Assembly (NCBI GenBank): GCA_014804365.1
Contig: JAAUZX010000019.1
Span: 44,468 to 83,425, forward strand
Reading direction: 5' to 3'
DNA: 38,958 nt
From: Lachnospiraceae bacterium
Lineage (GTDB): Bacteria; Bacillota; Clostridia; Lachnospirales; Lachnospiraceae
Part shown: positions 23,408 to 32,572 of the stretch, one piece after another
Layout: every line of letters starts with the position of its first letter
Numbering within the stretch: the stretch's first letter is position 1
Notes under the pieces: model-generated
Seen by the model: only the letters and a program-made list of their open reading frames with translations
The model's database searches: none
What the model was told of the DNA's origin: nothing
Translations under genes and position numbers: made by a program

Positions 23408-24952
23408 TTACGGCCGCGCCCCGTCCGCAAAATCCACCGTACACTTCCCTCCCTCCTGCCACGTAATCGCAAGCGGCCTGAGACTATAATCGGTAACCGC
23501 ATACCCGTCGGTCGTGAGCGATACGGTAAACTCCGCCATGCCGCCCTTCACACAGGACTGCTCCGGCTGGGCGCTGATATAGTTTCCGATGGAATAATAG
23601 ACCAACATCTCATGTCCCCTGTCATCCTGCAGGACTTCATAAGGCTGCAGCGCATGAGTATGGGTGCCGACGACTACATCCACCCCGCTCTCCAAAAAAA
23701 TTTCCGCCCACTTCTTCTGAAAATCATCGGGTTCCTCCTCATATTCCGTCCCCCAGTGTGCGAAAACGATTACGACATCGCTTTGTGCTTTTGCTTCCCC
23801 GATATCCTCTCTGACCCTCTCCTCGTCGGCAAGCAGATGCACCGAATCAGGGGCCTCCTCCGGAATCCCGATTCCATTGGTGCCGTACGTATAGTTAAGC
23901 AGGGCAAACCGGATTCCATTTCTGACAATCGTGTCATACGGTTTGTAATCCCTCTCCTCGGCCGACTGTATCCCGAGGCAAATAATATCACGTTCCTCGA
24001 AAAACTTCTTCGTAAAATCAATCCCCGCCATTCCCCGGTCAAGGGCATGATTAGTGGCACATGTCACCGCATCAAATCCGGCATCCGCTATTGCGTCTCC
24101 CACCTGCGCCGGTGTGCCGAACCGCGGATAATCACCGTACATGGCGGGATCATCGGTAAGCGGCGTCTCCTGATTGATCACGGCGATATCGCTCTTGGCA
24201 ACGGTTTCCTTTATATTTTCAAATAAAAAGTTAAAGCATTTGTCGTTATGTAAACCATATCGGTATATTGGTTCATGAATCAAGTTATCACCAAACACAA
24301 CAAATGACACTTCTGTCGTTTCTTTTGTAAATCCCCACGAATCCCAAATCCAACTGTTCACTCTTCCATCAGGAGCAGTCAGCAGCAGACGATTTCGAGG
24401 AACTCGCATGATATGTTCCGCCTGCTGATCCTGTTCTCTCACCGCCGGCTCCGCAACGCCTTGCGCAGTTTGTGCTGCCCATCCCTGCTCCTTCACCGCC
24501 ATCTCCGACACATCCTGTCCGATATACGAGGACATCCACTTCGGTCTGACTTCCCCTTCATGCAGTCCGTATACGAAGATATGCTGCGACCACTTCTTCT
24601 CATCCTCCTCCACCCAGAACGGCCTGCTCCTGCCGTACCGTCCGATTTTCCAGCAAAGCAGAATCATTTCCTCCGTCTTATCGCCGTCTATATCCGCTGA
24701 TAACACGCTCTGTACTTTGACTCCCTTTGGAGAAGTCCATATGACATTTGTGTCACATTCAACAGAAACCTTTTTATGCGCCAGCGTAATCTCATATTTT
24801 CCCTTCAAATCATGACTTGTCCCACTCTCCCACCTGATCCAACGGGGCAGAAAGGATCCGTTCATCCACAGCATATACAAAACGGCGCCGGTTCCCACCA
24901 ACGCCATTATGCACCCTAGTATTTTTCTCATTCGCGCTCTATTCCCATTCAT
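23408..24952 (-). CDS. CapA/PgsA-like metallophosphatase-fold protein, membrane anchored
   Basis: This 514-aa protein has one N-terminal membrane helix (KILGCIMALVGTGAVLYMLWM), an extracellular region of about 190 residues containing DIDGDKTEEMILL, which resembles a calcium-binding FG-GAP/VCBS repeat, and a C-terminal PGA_cap domain (about 215-500). The PGA_cap domain has VVFGDNLIHEP, NQETPLTDD, CATNHALDRG, FAHWGTEYEEE, GTHTHALQPYE and YSIGNYISA, the metal-ligand motifs of the CapA family linked to poly-gamma-glutamate and other surface polymers. The ATG at 24952 overlaps the stop of the DUF3160 gene; ATG 24931 is an alternative, and neither has a strong ribosome binding site, so translation is probably coupled. 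Confidence 0.9.
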   Translation of the reverse strand: MNGNRARMRKILGCIMALVGTGAVLYMLWMNGSFLPRWIRWESGTSHDLKGKYEITLAHKKVSVECDTNVIWTSPKGVKVQSVLSADIDGDKTEEMILLCWKIGRYGRSRPFWVEEDEKKWSQHIFVYGLHEGEVRPKWMSSYIGQDVSEMAVKEQGWAAQTAQGVAEPAVREQDQQAEHIMRVPRNRLLLTAPDGRVNSWIWDSWGFTKETTEVSFVVFGDNLIHEPIYRYGLHNDKCFNFLFENIKETVAKSDIAVINQETPLTDDPAMYGDYPRFGTPAQVGDAIADAGFDAVTCATNHALDRGMAGIDFTKKFFEERDIICLGIQSAEERDYKPYDTIVRNGIRFALLNYTYGTNGIGIPEEAPDSVHLLADEERVREDIGEAKAQSDVVIVFAHWGTEYEEEPDDFQKKWAEIFLESGVDVVVGTHTHALQPYEVLQDDRGHEMLVYYSIGNYISAQPEQSCVKGGMAEFTVSLTTDGYAVTDYSLRPLAITWQEGGKCTVDFADGARP

Positions 24953-27158
24953 ACCGATACCGATAACTGTCCGTCCACGCCGGCTGTTTTACCGGCTTGT
25001 TCTCATAATGGTAGACTCCTTCCTCGTCAGGCCGCATGCCCATCATCGTCTGCCACTTCGCATCTGTCAGCCGGTCGTTCATCGGCCATTCAAACTGATA
25101 GAAAGTATAGACGCTTCCTCTGGCGATCTTCAGCTTCCCGTCTACTTTCACGATCACATCCATAACGGAAGGGCTTCCCGTCGCCGCTTCCAGCACGGTG
25201 CCGTTAGGGTCTGTTGCGATATCCACCACGATCGCCGCCTGATACTCCTCACTGAATATCTGATCAGGATCGTCTGCCTGATCTTTCACTGCCTCATACC
25301 AGAAATGCTCAATATTACCGCCATAGCTTCTGATAAACTCAAATTCTTCCTCCGTGGGCACTTCATCCAGAAGCTCTTTCTTCGAGATCGTTAACAGCTG
25401 ATCCGCGATTTGTGACAAACGCGAGAGATTCTCTTCCTCCGCATCACTGAGCATTCCGTACTTCTTCAGTCCCTCTGCGGTCCGGTCCGACAACTCGGCA
25501 AATCTGGCATACACTAGCGGTTCCGGCTCCACATATCCTCTGTCGTCCGGTTCCTCTTCATAACCGCCGCCCATCTCGGCCATAACCTGCTTCGTATAAA
25601 GTATGGTATCGTGCTTTAACTCCGTGAAGCTGCCCGCAAAGCACTCCAGATTCTTCTTCGCCCACTCTTCTCCCTGCATAAACATCGGATATCCCGCACC
25701 TTTTACCTCCAATAAGGGACGGAGTGTATTGAGCCAGCCGGCATACAGACTTGCCGACCACCTGCCCTGATCTTCCTCACCCAGAACACTCCTGAGCCGC
25801 TCCATATTCTCGGAATATCCGCGATACTCCGTCGCACCGTTCTCCTCCAGAATCGCAAGCGCCGTATCACTGCCGAGCGCCGCCGGTACATCCAGCACGT
25901 CCGGAAGCATGCGCTTATCCCCGGCACTGTTCTCCCGCACATCGCTGTAGATCAGCTTCTGCATGATTGCGGCATCCACACTGAACCGCTGTCCCATAAA
26001 CCGGAAACCCGGAATCACATTGTCCTCCCCGTCCCCGATGGGCACGGAATTGATCTGCGGGATCTGCAGCATAGCCGTCAGGGAATGAAATTGTTCAAAC
26101 GCCTTTTCATTTCCGACAAACGTGTCAGTTGTAACATTCTCTCCGTATACCTCCCGTATGATCGGAAGATAATCCGCTACATCCGCATCATCACTCTCTC
26201 CTGTGAAAAAAGCCGTCACATCATAGATCGACTGCCAGAGCTCATACGCCTGCGTATCCTCCGAAAGCGCCTGTGAAATCAACAGTGCGCTTCTGTCCAG
26301 ATCCTCATTATCCTGCTCAAAGTGAATCCTGCCATACCACATCATCGCCTTAAAATACCGTTCCAGCGTCTCATCGCCCTCATAATAGCCTCGCGGTATG
26401 TACTGCGTATAATCCTCCATCTCACCGGTGATCGATGACTCGAAGATATCCTCCGTCTCATCGATACGCCCCAGTTCATACTGCACGGAGTCCTTCACAT
26501 AATCTTCTATCTCCGTGTTGTCATCAAGCAGTTTCGCTCCTACGGTGAAAAAAGCGACGTTGCGCTTTGCCGCGCTCTCCCACTCACTGCCTTTCAGCCG
26601 GTCATAGGCCGCCTTGCTGTCCGCCAGCATTAGCCGGCTCAACTGTCCCAGCCGTTCCGACAGATAGTCCCGCTCCACGTTTTTCAGAAGATGTCCGAAA
26701 TACAAATGATAGGTATGCATCAGAGAATCCACCGTCACGAAGCTGGCCTGATCAAGATAACGATTCTCTTCGTACTGATCATAAAATTCTCTGCCGCCGC
26801 CCACACGCACGATAAAGCCGTTCTGAACCAGCTTCTCCCTGGTATCATCGTCATACCAGAACTGCCATAAATTATCAATGTTGCTCAAATCAGGTTCCAC
26901 CGTGTAGGGCTCTACGCAGGGAGTAATCCCGATCTCCCTAATCGTCGCTGTGCTCTGACCCAACTGTGTATCGCCTGTAGCCGTTTCGGCTACTTCCCCG
27001 CCTTCGGTTTCCTGCTCCTGTGCCGCCTGCCCTCCAGAAGTCTCTTCCTGCGTCTCTTCCGTTACAGCCTCACCGGACGTTTGTCCCGCGCCGCACGCGC
27101 TCAGTGTACCGGTAAACAGCGTTATCGCCATAAAAGCTGCAATCGTCCTTTTTCTCAT
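24939..27158 (-). CDS. DUF3160-type lipoprotein
   Basis: This 739-aa protein starts with a lipoprotein signal peptide (MRKRTIAAFMAITLFTGTLSACG; lipobox LSAC) and a Glu/Thr/Gln-rich linker of about 45 residues. The large folded part follows the DUF3160 pattern, with FVTVDSLMHTYHLYFGHLLKNVE near residue 140, an all-helical middle and a C-terminal segment VVDIATDPNGTVLEAATGSPSVMDVIVKVDG. Function of the family is unknown. Start: ATG at 27158 is 11 bases after GGAGG and a TTG at 27164 only five, so either may be used. It is coupled to the CapA-like gene, suggesting a joint role at the cell surface. Confidence 0.88.
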   Translation of the reverse strand: MRKRTIAAFMAITLFTGTLSACGAGQTSGEAVTEETQEETSGGQAAQEQETEGGEVAETATGDTQLGQSTATIREIGITPCVEPYTVEPDLSNIDNLWQFWYDDDTREKLVQNGFIVRVGGGREFYDQYEENRYLDQASFVTVDSLMHTYHLYFGHLLKNVERDYLSERLGQLSRLMLADSKAAYDRLKGSEWESAAKRNVAFFTVGAKLLDDNTEIEDYVKDSVQYELGRIDETEDIFESSITGEMEDYTQYIPRGYYEGDETLERYFKAMMWYGRIHFEQDNEDLDRSALLISQALSEDTQAYELWQSIYDVTAFFTGESDDADVADYLPIIREVYGENVTTDTFVGNEKAFEQFHSLTAMLQIPQINSVPIGDGEDNVIPGFRFMGQRFSVDAAIMQKLIYSDVRENSAGDKRMLPDVLDVPAALGSDTALAILEENGATEYRGYSENMERLRSVLGEEDQGRWSASLYAGWLNTLRPLLEVKGAGYPMFMQGEEWAKKNLECFAGSFTELKHDTILYTKQVMAEMGGGYEEEPDDRGYVEPEPLVYARFAELSDRTAEGLKKYGMLSDAEEENLSRLSQIADQLLTISKKELLDEVPTEEEFEFIRSYGGNIEHFWYEAVKDQADDPDQIFSEEYQAAIVVDIATDPNGTVLEAATGSPSVMDVIVKVDGKLKIARGSVYTFYQFEWPMNDRLTDAKWQTMMGMRPDEEGVYHYENKPVKQPAWTDSYRYRYEWE

Positions 27159-27198
27159 AACCAATTATTCCTCCCCTTTGCTACAACTATTCTACCTT

Positions 27199-27306
27199 AA
27201 TTGAGCTTCGCTCAATTGCGAGATATTGCTCATGGGATACTACGCATCTCCGTAAACTCGTGCATGAACGTAAGAATTTCCTGCAACATAAAATAATACT
27301 CTTACG
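27199..27306. repeat. two hairpins upstream of the DUF3160 gene
   Basis: The 185-nt gap between the AAA ATPase gene and the DUF3160 gene holds a 7-bp hairpin AATTGAG-CTTCG-CTCAATT (27199-27217) followed by GCGAGAT, and a second hairpin CGTAAGA/TCTTACG (27269-27306). The CTTCG loop and adjoining GCGAG recall elements 1 and 2, but the rest does not align. No T-tract is present, so a terminator role is unlikely. Confidence 0.45.
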
Positions 27307-27343
27307 ATATCTGCGTTGTCAATTCATTCTACAGAATGGTATT

Positions 27344-28528
27344 CTAATCCCCCAGCAGAAAATCAATCACATTAATCTGCCTGATCCCGTCTTCTCCCAT
27401 AGGCACTTCATCCATGGTAACGATATATTTGGGATAATGGTTCTTCACCATCTTGAGCGGCGTAATTTCCCGTTCATATGTCTGCTCATCCAGAATACTT
27501 GCCGCCACCTGATAATAAATCCTGTCATCACCTTTTCCGGCAACAAAATCTATTTCATGACTCCCCACCTTGCCGACAGAGACCTGATATCCTCGCCGAA
27601 GCAGTTCCAGATAGACAATGTTCTCCAAGATATGCCCGATATCCCTGCCGCTATTGCCAAACAGCAGCCCCCGAAGCCCTTGGTCTACGAGATAATATTT
27701 CTCCAAAGATTTCAAATGCTGCTTCCCCTTGATGTCATACCGTCCCACCCTATATAGAATAAACGATTCCTCAAGAGCACGAATGTAATTCTCCACGGTA
27801 GCGGAAGTCGTCTTTCTCCCATAAGAAGTAAGGCTGTCCGCTATTTTCTTAGCCGACACAATATTTCCCACATTATCAAACAGAAAGCGCACAACACTTT
27901 CCAGTAAAGTTACGTCCTGAATCCGCTTCCGCTCCACAATATCCTTGAGCAGAACCGTATGATAGATGCCCTGCAAATAATCTCTTCTGATATCCTCTTC
28001 CTCAATATATGCCGCATACGGAAACCCGCCGTTCACAAAATACGTATTCCACGCTTGTCTCCGATCGCCGCCGGTAAGCGCATAATACTCCGCAAAAGAA
28101 AACGGCAGCATCTGTATTTCCATATATCTTCCGGACAGAAGCGTCGCCAGCTCACCGGATAACATATGCGCATTGGAGCCGGTTATATAGACGTCCGTCA
28201 GTTCCATGGCAAACAGGGAATCCACCACTTTCTGGAACTCAGGTACATTCTGAATCTCATCCAGAAAAATGTACGTCATCCGTCCCGGCACCACGCGTTC
28301 TTTCATATAATCGTATAAGGCATGATACTCAAGCAACGGTTCGTTTTCCAGCTTTTCAAAATTAAGGGAAATGATCTGATCCTCATCTGCACCTTGTTCC
28401 TTCAGATACGCTTGGAATTGCTGCAACAGGGTGGATTTCCCACATCTGCGCACACCGGTCACGACCTTGATCACCTGCTTATCCTTTAATTTGATCAATT
28501 TTTCCAGATATTTTGTTCGCTGTACTAT
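27344..28528 (-). CDS. AAA-type ATPase with DUF4143 (AAA_14 family)
   Basis: This protein of about 394 aa has Walker A GVRRCGKST, Walker B TYIFLDEIQN and sensor-like YITGSNAHML in the N-terminal ATPase domain, followed by a helical region and the DUF4143 restriction-endonuclease-like domain with GSHEIDFVAGKGDDRIYYQVA. Homologous proteins usually start M-x-x-R-x-x-Y-L. Here that segment (VQRTKYLEKL) is intact and in frame, but the codon in the start position (28526-28528) is ATA, seven bases after AGAGGTG. The first standard start is a TTG at 28498, inside the motif and without a site. Function is unclear; some relatives are proposed toxin- or defence-linked. Confidence 0.85.
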   Translation of the reverse strand: MVQRTKYLEKLIKLKDKQVIKVVTGVRRCGKSTLLQQFQAYLKEQGADEDQIISLNFEKLENEPLLEYHALYDYMKERVVPGRMTYIFLDEIQNVPEFQKVVDSLFAMELTDVYITGSNAHMLSGELATLLSGRYMEIQMLPFSFAEYYALTGGDRRQAWNTYFVNGGFPYAAYIEEEDIRRDYLQGIYHTVLLKDIVERKRIQDVTLLESVVRFLFDNVGNIVSAKKIADSLTSYGRKTTSATVENYIRALEESFILYRVGRYDIKGKQHLKSLEKYYLVDQGLRGLLFGNSGRDIGHILENIVYLELLRRGYQVSVGKVGSHEIDFVAGKGDDRIYYQVAASILDEQTYEREITPLKMVKNHYPKYIVTMDEVPMGEDGIRQINVIDFLLGD

Positions 28529-28672
28529 ATTATCGCACCTCTTTTCGTCGGATACTTTTTATATTATATCACAAAAAGTATTGATTCTAAACATTTTTTT
28601 ATTTTCAATAATAAAAAGTTCATAATATAAAAGAAAAAGAAATAATATCTGTGCAAAAGGCAGTCCTGATAG

Positions 28673-28796
28673 TATAATAGGCGTAAAATTAACGGCATGG
28701 AATATTTCGACATAAGACTTTATTTATAAGATTCAAGTGTCAAACAGTACATTAGAAATTTTTATAGGCACCTTATGACACCAGAATCTTTATAAA
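28673..28796 (+). promoter_or_regulatory. putative promoter and long interrupted inverted repeat before the MFS gene
   Basis: A TATAAT (28673-28678) with no good -35 lies about 148 bases before the MFS start. Downstream, TTTATAAGATTC-aa-GTGTCA (28723-28742) faces TGACAC-ca-GAATCTTTATAAA (28776-28796), about 18 complementary pairs with a 2x2 internal loop, around 33 bases. It ends about 20 bases before the ribosome binding site. A-rich, not T-rich, sequence follows, so it is not a terminator. It may be an operator or an RNA leader. Confidence 0.55.
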
Positions 28797-28825
28797 AAAA
28801 GAAAACAACCACAAGGAGCATTCCC

Positions 28826-30022
28826 ATGAATCCCAACTATCAAAAGACAATCTACGCATGTTTCGTAGGATATATCGTACAGGCGATCGTCAATAACTTC
28901 ATCCCGCTGCTGTTTTTAACCTTCGAGAGCACGTACGGCATCCCCCTCAGTCAGATCACCATACTGATCACCTTCAACTTCGGCATCCAGTTGCTGGTGG
29001 ATCTGCTGTCGGCGGGCTTCGTGGATAAGATCGGCTACCGGGCTTCCATCCTGCTCGCCCATATTCTGTCCGCGGCAGGACTTCTGGGGCTCGCCGTGCT
29101 GCCGGAACTGCTGCCCAGCGCTTACGCCGGACTTCTGATCTCCGTCATGATCTATGCCCTCGGCGGCGGGTTGCTGGAAGTACTGGTCAGCCCGATCATG
29201 GAGAGCTGCCCTACGGATAATAAGGAAAAGGCGATGAGCCTGCTTCATTCTTTCTATTGCTGGGGTCATGTGGGAGTCGTGCTTCTCTCCACGCTCTTCT
29301 TTAGAATATTCGGAATTGCAAATTGGAAAATACTGACTTGTATCTGGATCATCATTCCCATCGTAAACACTTTTATCTTCGCCCAAGCGCCTATCGCGCC
29401 GCTGGTAGACGAGGGCGAAACCGGCATGTCCATGCGGGATCTATGCCGAAACCGGATTTTCTGGCTGCTCATGCTCATGATGATGTGCGCAGGCGCCAGC
29501 GAGCAGTCCGTGAGCCAATGGGCATCTACCTTTGCCGAGAGAGGACTTGGCGTGAGTAAGACGCTGGGCGATCTGGCAGGTCCCATGACCTTTGCCGTCC
29601 TGATGGGAAGCGCCAGAGCCTTCTACGGAAAATTCGGGGACCGGATCGATCTAGACAGATTCATGATCGGGAGCGGCATCCTCTGTATCCTTTCCTACTT
29701 AATGATCTCCCTGTCGCCCTCCCCTGCCCTGTCGCTTGTGGGATGCGGCATCTGCGGGCTGTCCGTGGGCATCATGTGGCCCGGCAGCTTCAGCAAGGCT
29801 GCCGCATCGATTAGAAACGGCGGAACCGCCTTGTTTGCACTGCTGGCGCTGGCCGGCGATCTGGGGTGCTCCGGCGGTCCCACACTGGTAGGATATATTT
29901 CCGGCATCACTTCGGATGATCTGAAAATGGGTATTCTGACAGCAGTCATCTTCCCCGTATTGCTGGTGACCGGCATACTTGTGCTTCGGAAACCGAAAGC
30001 GAAAGAGTTAGTGAACCGCTGA
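28826..30022 (+). CDS. MFS transporter
   Basis: This 398-aa protein has about twelve membrane helices with MFS features: a loop-2 motif SAGFVDKIGYRASILLAHIL and a matching AFYGKFGDRIDLDRFMIGSG in the second half, plus GGGLLEVLVSPIMESCP. It resembles sugar/FucP-like or uncharacterised MFS importers of Lachnospiraceae. Substrate cannot be read. AAGGAG lies seven bases before the ATG. Its last 15 bases overlap the convergent GH3 gene. Adjacency to beta-glycoside enzymes makes a sugar plausible. Confidence 0.88.
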   Translation: MNPNYQKTIYACFVGYIVQAIVNNFIPLLFLTFESTYGIPLSQITILITFNFGIQLLVDLLSAGFVDKIGYRASILLAHILSAAGLLGLAVLPELLPSAYAGLLISVMIYALGGGLLEVLVSPIMESCPTDNKEKAMSLLHSFYCWGHVGVVLLSTLFFRIFGIANWKILTCIWIIIPIVNTFIFAQAPIAPLVDEGETGMSMRDLCRNRIFWLLMLMMMCAGASEQSVSQWASTFAERGLGVSKTLGDLAGPMTFAVLMGSARAFYGKFGDRIDLDRFMIGSGILCILSYLMISLSPSPALSLVGCGICGLSVGIMWPGSFSKAAASIRNGGTALFALLALAGDLGCSGGPTLVGYISGITSDDLKMGILTAVIFPVLLVTGILVLRKPKAKELVNR

Positions 30023-32476
30023 ATCGGATCTTTTCTCTGTCATATACAATAAATGCCCGACCGCGACCTCCAGATTTTCCCGGGACACCCTGCCTTCCCG
30101 ATACCCCTGCAATATCTGCATGATTACCGGAGGGCCTCCGGGCATAACCACATCATTGCCCGCCGCAACGGCATCCGCACCGTCCACTACTACGTCCATA
30201 TCGCCCCAGTCCGTGATAACCACACCTCTGTATCCCCATTCCTCCTTTAAGATATGGGTGCAAAGGTCTGCATTTCCTGCCGCAAACACACTATTGATCT
30301 TATTAAAAGATGTCATCAGGCAGGCAATATCCGCCTCTCTTACCAGCATTTCAAAAGGTTTCAGATAAATCTCCCTTGCCGCCCGCTCACTTAAAATGGA
30401 ATCCGCCGCGTCATAATGTTTGTTGCTGCTTCCCCGGCGGAAGGTTTCCTGCTCATTTACCGCAAAATGCTTGGGGCAGACCAGAACCGAATGATTTCTC
30501 TGAACTCCCTTCGTCACCTCGCAGGCACAGATTCCGGTTAAGTAAGGATCTTCCGAAAAGTACTCAAAGTTTCTCCCGCCTAAAGGGTGTCTTAACAGAT
30601 TTACCGCCGGTGCCAGCCAGACATCAACCTGCTGTTTCTCGCACTCCGCTCCTACAGCGTTCCCGAATTCATACCACATCTTCTTATTAAACGCACACGC
30701 CATCAGCATTTCCGACGGCCATGCCATCTCACCGATTCCCGCCGGTCCATCCTTATAAAAGACAGAATATATTCCTGCGTCCTCAATTGACGGTGATACA
30801 TAACCATTGTAACCGGTAGGATGGCTGTTAGTCGTAAGCGGCTTTGCGTTACGGTCGTAAATCGTTTCCGGATCGTTTTCCTCCCGAAAAGCAGCAAAAG
30901 GCGTACCCGGTCCATAACCCACACAAAGAGCCGCAAGCTGTTCGACGGACAGGTTCGTAACCTTTTCCCTTATATGATCACAGGCTTCCGGAACATTCAT
31001 ATGCTCCATTACTTTAATATCCTCAGGTTTTAGACAAATTTCCGGTACACACAGTTCTCCTTCTATTATCTTCTCCGAAACATTACTTTCTCCCCTCTTC
31101 TCTAAGCAACTCAGAAATTCCAGCTTCCCACGATTGCATTCCTTAATGCCGAGGCGGCTTGTACACTGCTCCACGAGAATATCCTGCTCTACCCGCACCA
31201 GCGCGGCAGCTTTTGTATTTCGTGAGGAATTCCCGACCAGAATCTGATACTCCCCCTGCCGGATCAGATAAGCCGCCTTTTCTTCATCATAACTGCTCCA
31301 TTCTTTCCACGGAACCGTAATGCAGATCTGTTCTTCCTCTCCTGTCTGTATAAGCTCTGTCTTTTCAAACCCTTTTAATTCCTGAAAAGCATGTTCATAA
31401 GTATCGCTGCTGTTTGCCAGATATAGCTGCACAACCTCTTTGCCCGGTGTATTTCCGATATTCCTTACGCATACCCGTACTTCGATACCCGCTTGTCCTT
31501 TAACTACACCGAGGTTCTTGATTTCAAATTCCGTATAGGATAACCCATAACCGAACGCATACAACGGTTCTTTTGCAAAGGTATCAAAATATCGATATCC
31601 CGCATAAATATCTTCATGGTAAACAGTAACCGGACTTTTGGCATATCCTGCGCTTCCGTTTTCCTCTGCGCTTAATCCATAACTTTCATATGTAAGCAAA
31701 CTTTCTTCGTTTTCCTTATCCCATGAAAAGTGGTCGGCTGCCGGATAGTCCTCATATCGCTTCGCAATGGTAAAAGCCAGCTTCCCCGAAGTATTGACTG
31801 TTCCGGTCAGAATCTCCGCCAGTGCGGCAGCGCCTTCCTCTCCTAAAATCCCGGCAAACAGAATACTCTTAATCTGCGGATAGTCCTCCGTCCATGATAA
31901 ATCCACCAGTCCGTTGACATTTAAGATCAGGACTACCTTTGCAAAATGTCCGCACACCCGCTCCGCCAGATGTTTCTCCGAATCCGTCAAAAAATAGTCT
32001 CCCTGCAGGTGTCTGTCGCATTCCTCACCGCCGGAATTCCTTCCGAGCACCAGAACCGCCGTGTCCGTATACTGTCCGGCAGTCTCCATCTGTTCCTCCG
32101 GTATCGCATATTCCTCTATGGGTGCATGGTACTTTCCGAAGATTTCATACATAGCGCCGCTGGCGATCACTTTGCCTATATCAGCCCAATCAAATTCATT
32201 TTCTTTTGTGCTCTCATCTCTGGCAATTTGCTCTGCATAATACTCTTTCAGTCCGGGTTCTGCACAGATTCCCTCTTTCTCACATTCCTCCATTATCGTC
32301 TTACACCCCGATTTGTGGGCGGCACCCGACCCGTTTCCCGAATAGACGGTATCAATTTGTGCTCTTCCGAAAAATGCTGCTTTCTGCCCCTTAGAAAAAG
32401 GCAGAAGGTGTTCATCATTTTTTAATAGTACGATTGCTTCCCCCGCAATTTTCTTTGCTACTGCTCTGTTATCCAT
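30008..32476 (-). CDS. GH3 beta-glycosidase with circularly permuted domain order
   Basis: This 822-aa cytoplasmic enzyme has the usual GH3 parts in reversed order. The C-terminal-type alpha/beta sandwich comes first (about 1-260; GEAIVLLKNDEHLLPF at its start), then the fibronectin III-like domain (about 300-440; YGLSYTEFEIKNL and PGKEVVQLYLANSSDTYEHA), and the TIM barrel last (about 500-815). The nucleophile is D756 in GVVITDWGD. Such permuted GH3 beta-glucosidases are known from Ruminococcus albus and Butyrivibrio. There is no signal peptide. AGG-rich TGGAGG precedes the ATG. It follows the canonical GH3 gene by 96 bases and is probably co-transcribed. Confidence 0.94.
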   Translation of the reverse strand: MDNRAVAKKIAGEAIVLLKNDEHLLPFSKGQKAAFFGRAQIDTVYSGNGSGAAHKSGCKTIMEECEKEGICAEPGLKEYYAEQIARDESTKENEFDWADIGKVIASGAMYEIFGKYHAPIEEYAIPEEQMETAGQYTDTAVLVLGRNSGGEECDRHLQGDYFLTDSEKHLAERVCGHFAKVVLILNVNGLVDLSWTEDYPQIKSILFAGILGEEGAAALAEILTGTVNTSGKLAFTIAKRYEDYPAADHFSWDKENEESLLTYESYGLSAEENGSAGYAKSPVTVYHEDIYAGYRYFDTFAKEPLYAFGYGLSYTEFEIKNLGVVKGQAGIEVRVCVRNIGNTPGKEVVQLYLANSSDTYEHAFQELKGFEKTELIQTGEEEQICITVPWKEWSSYDEEKAAYLIRQGEYQILVGNSSRNTKAAALVRVEQDILVEQCTSRLGIKECNRGKLEFLSCLEKRGESNVSEKIIEGELCVPEICLKPEDIKVMEHMNVPEACDHIREKVTNLSVEQLAALCVGYGPGTPFAAFREENDPETIYDRNAKPLTTNSHPTGYNGYVSPSIEDAGIYSVFYKDGPAGIGEMAWPSEMLMACAFNKKMWYEFGNAVGAECEKQQVDVWLAPAVNLLRHPLGGRNFEYFSEDPYLTGICACEVTKGVQRNHSVLVCPKHFAVNEQETFRRGSSNKHYDAADSILSERAAREIYLKPFEMLVREADIACLMTSFNKINSVFAAGNADLCTHILKEEWGYRGVVITDWGDMDVVVDGADAVAAGNDVVMPGGPPVIMQILQGYREGRVSRENLEVAVGHLLYMTEKRSDSAVH

Positions 32477-32572
32477 GTTACCTCCATACTATCTATCTTC
32501 CGGTGCCAGTGCACCTTTGCACAGATAATCGACCAAATATCATCTGTTATTCACATCACTGCCGCATCGTCA

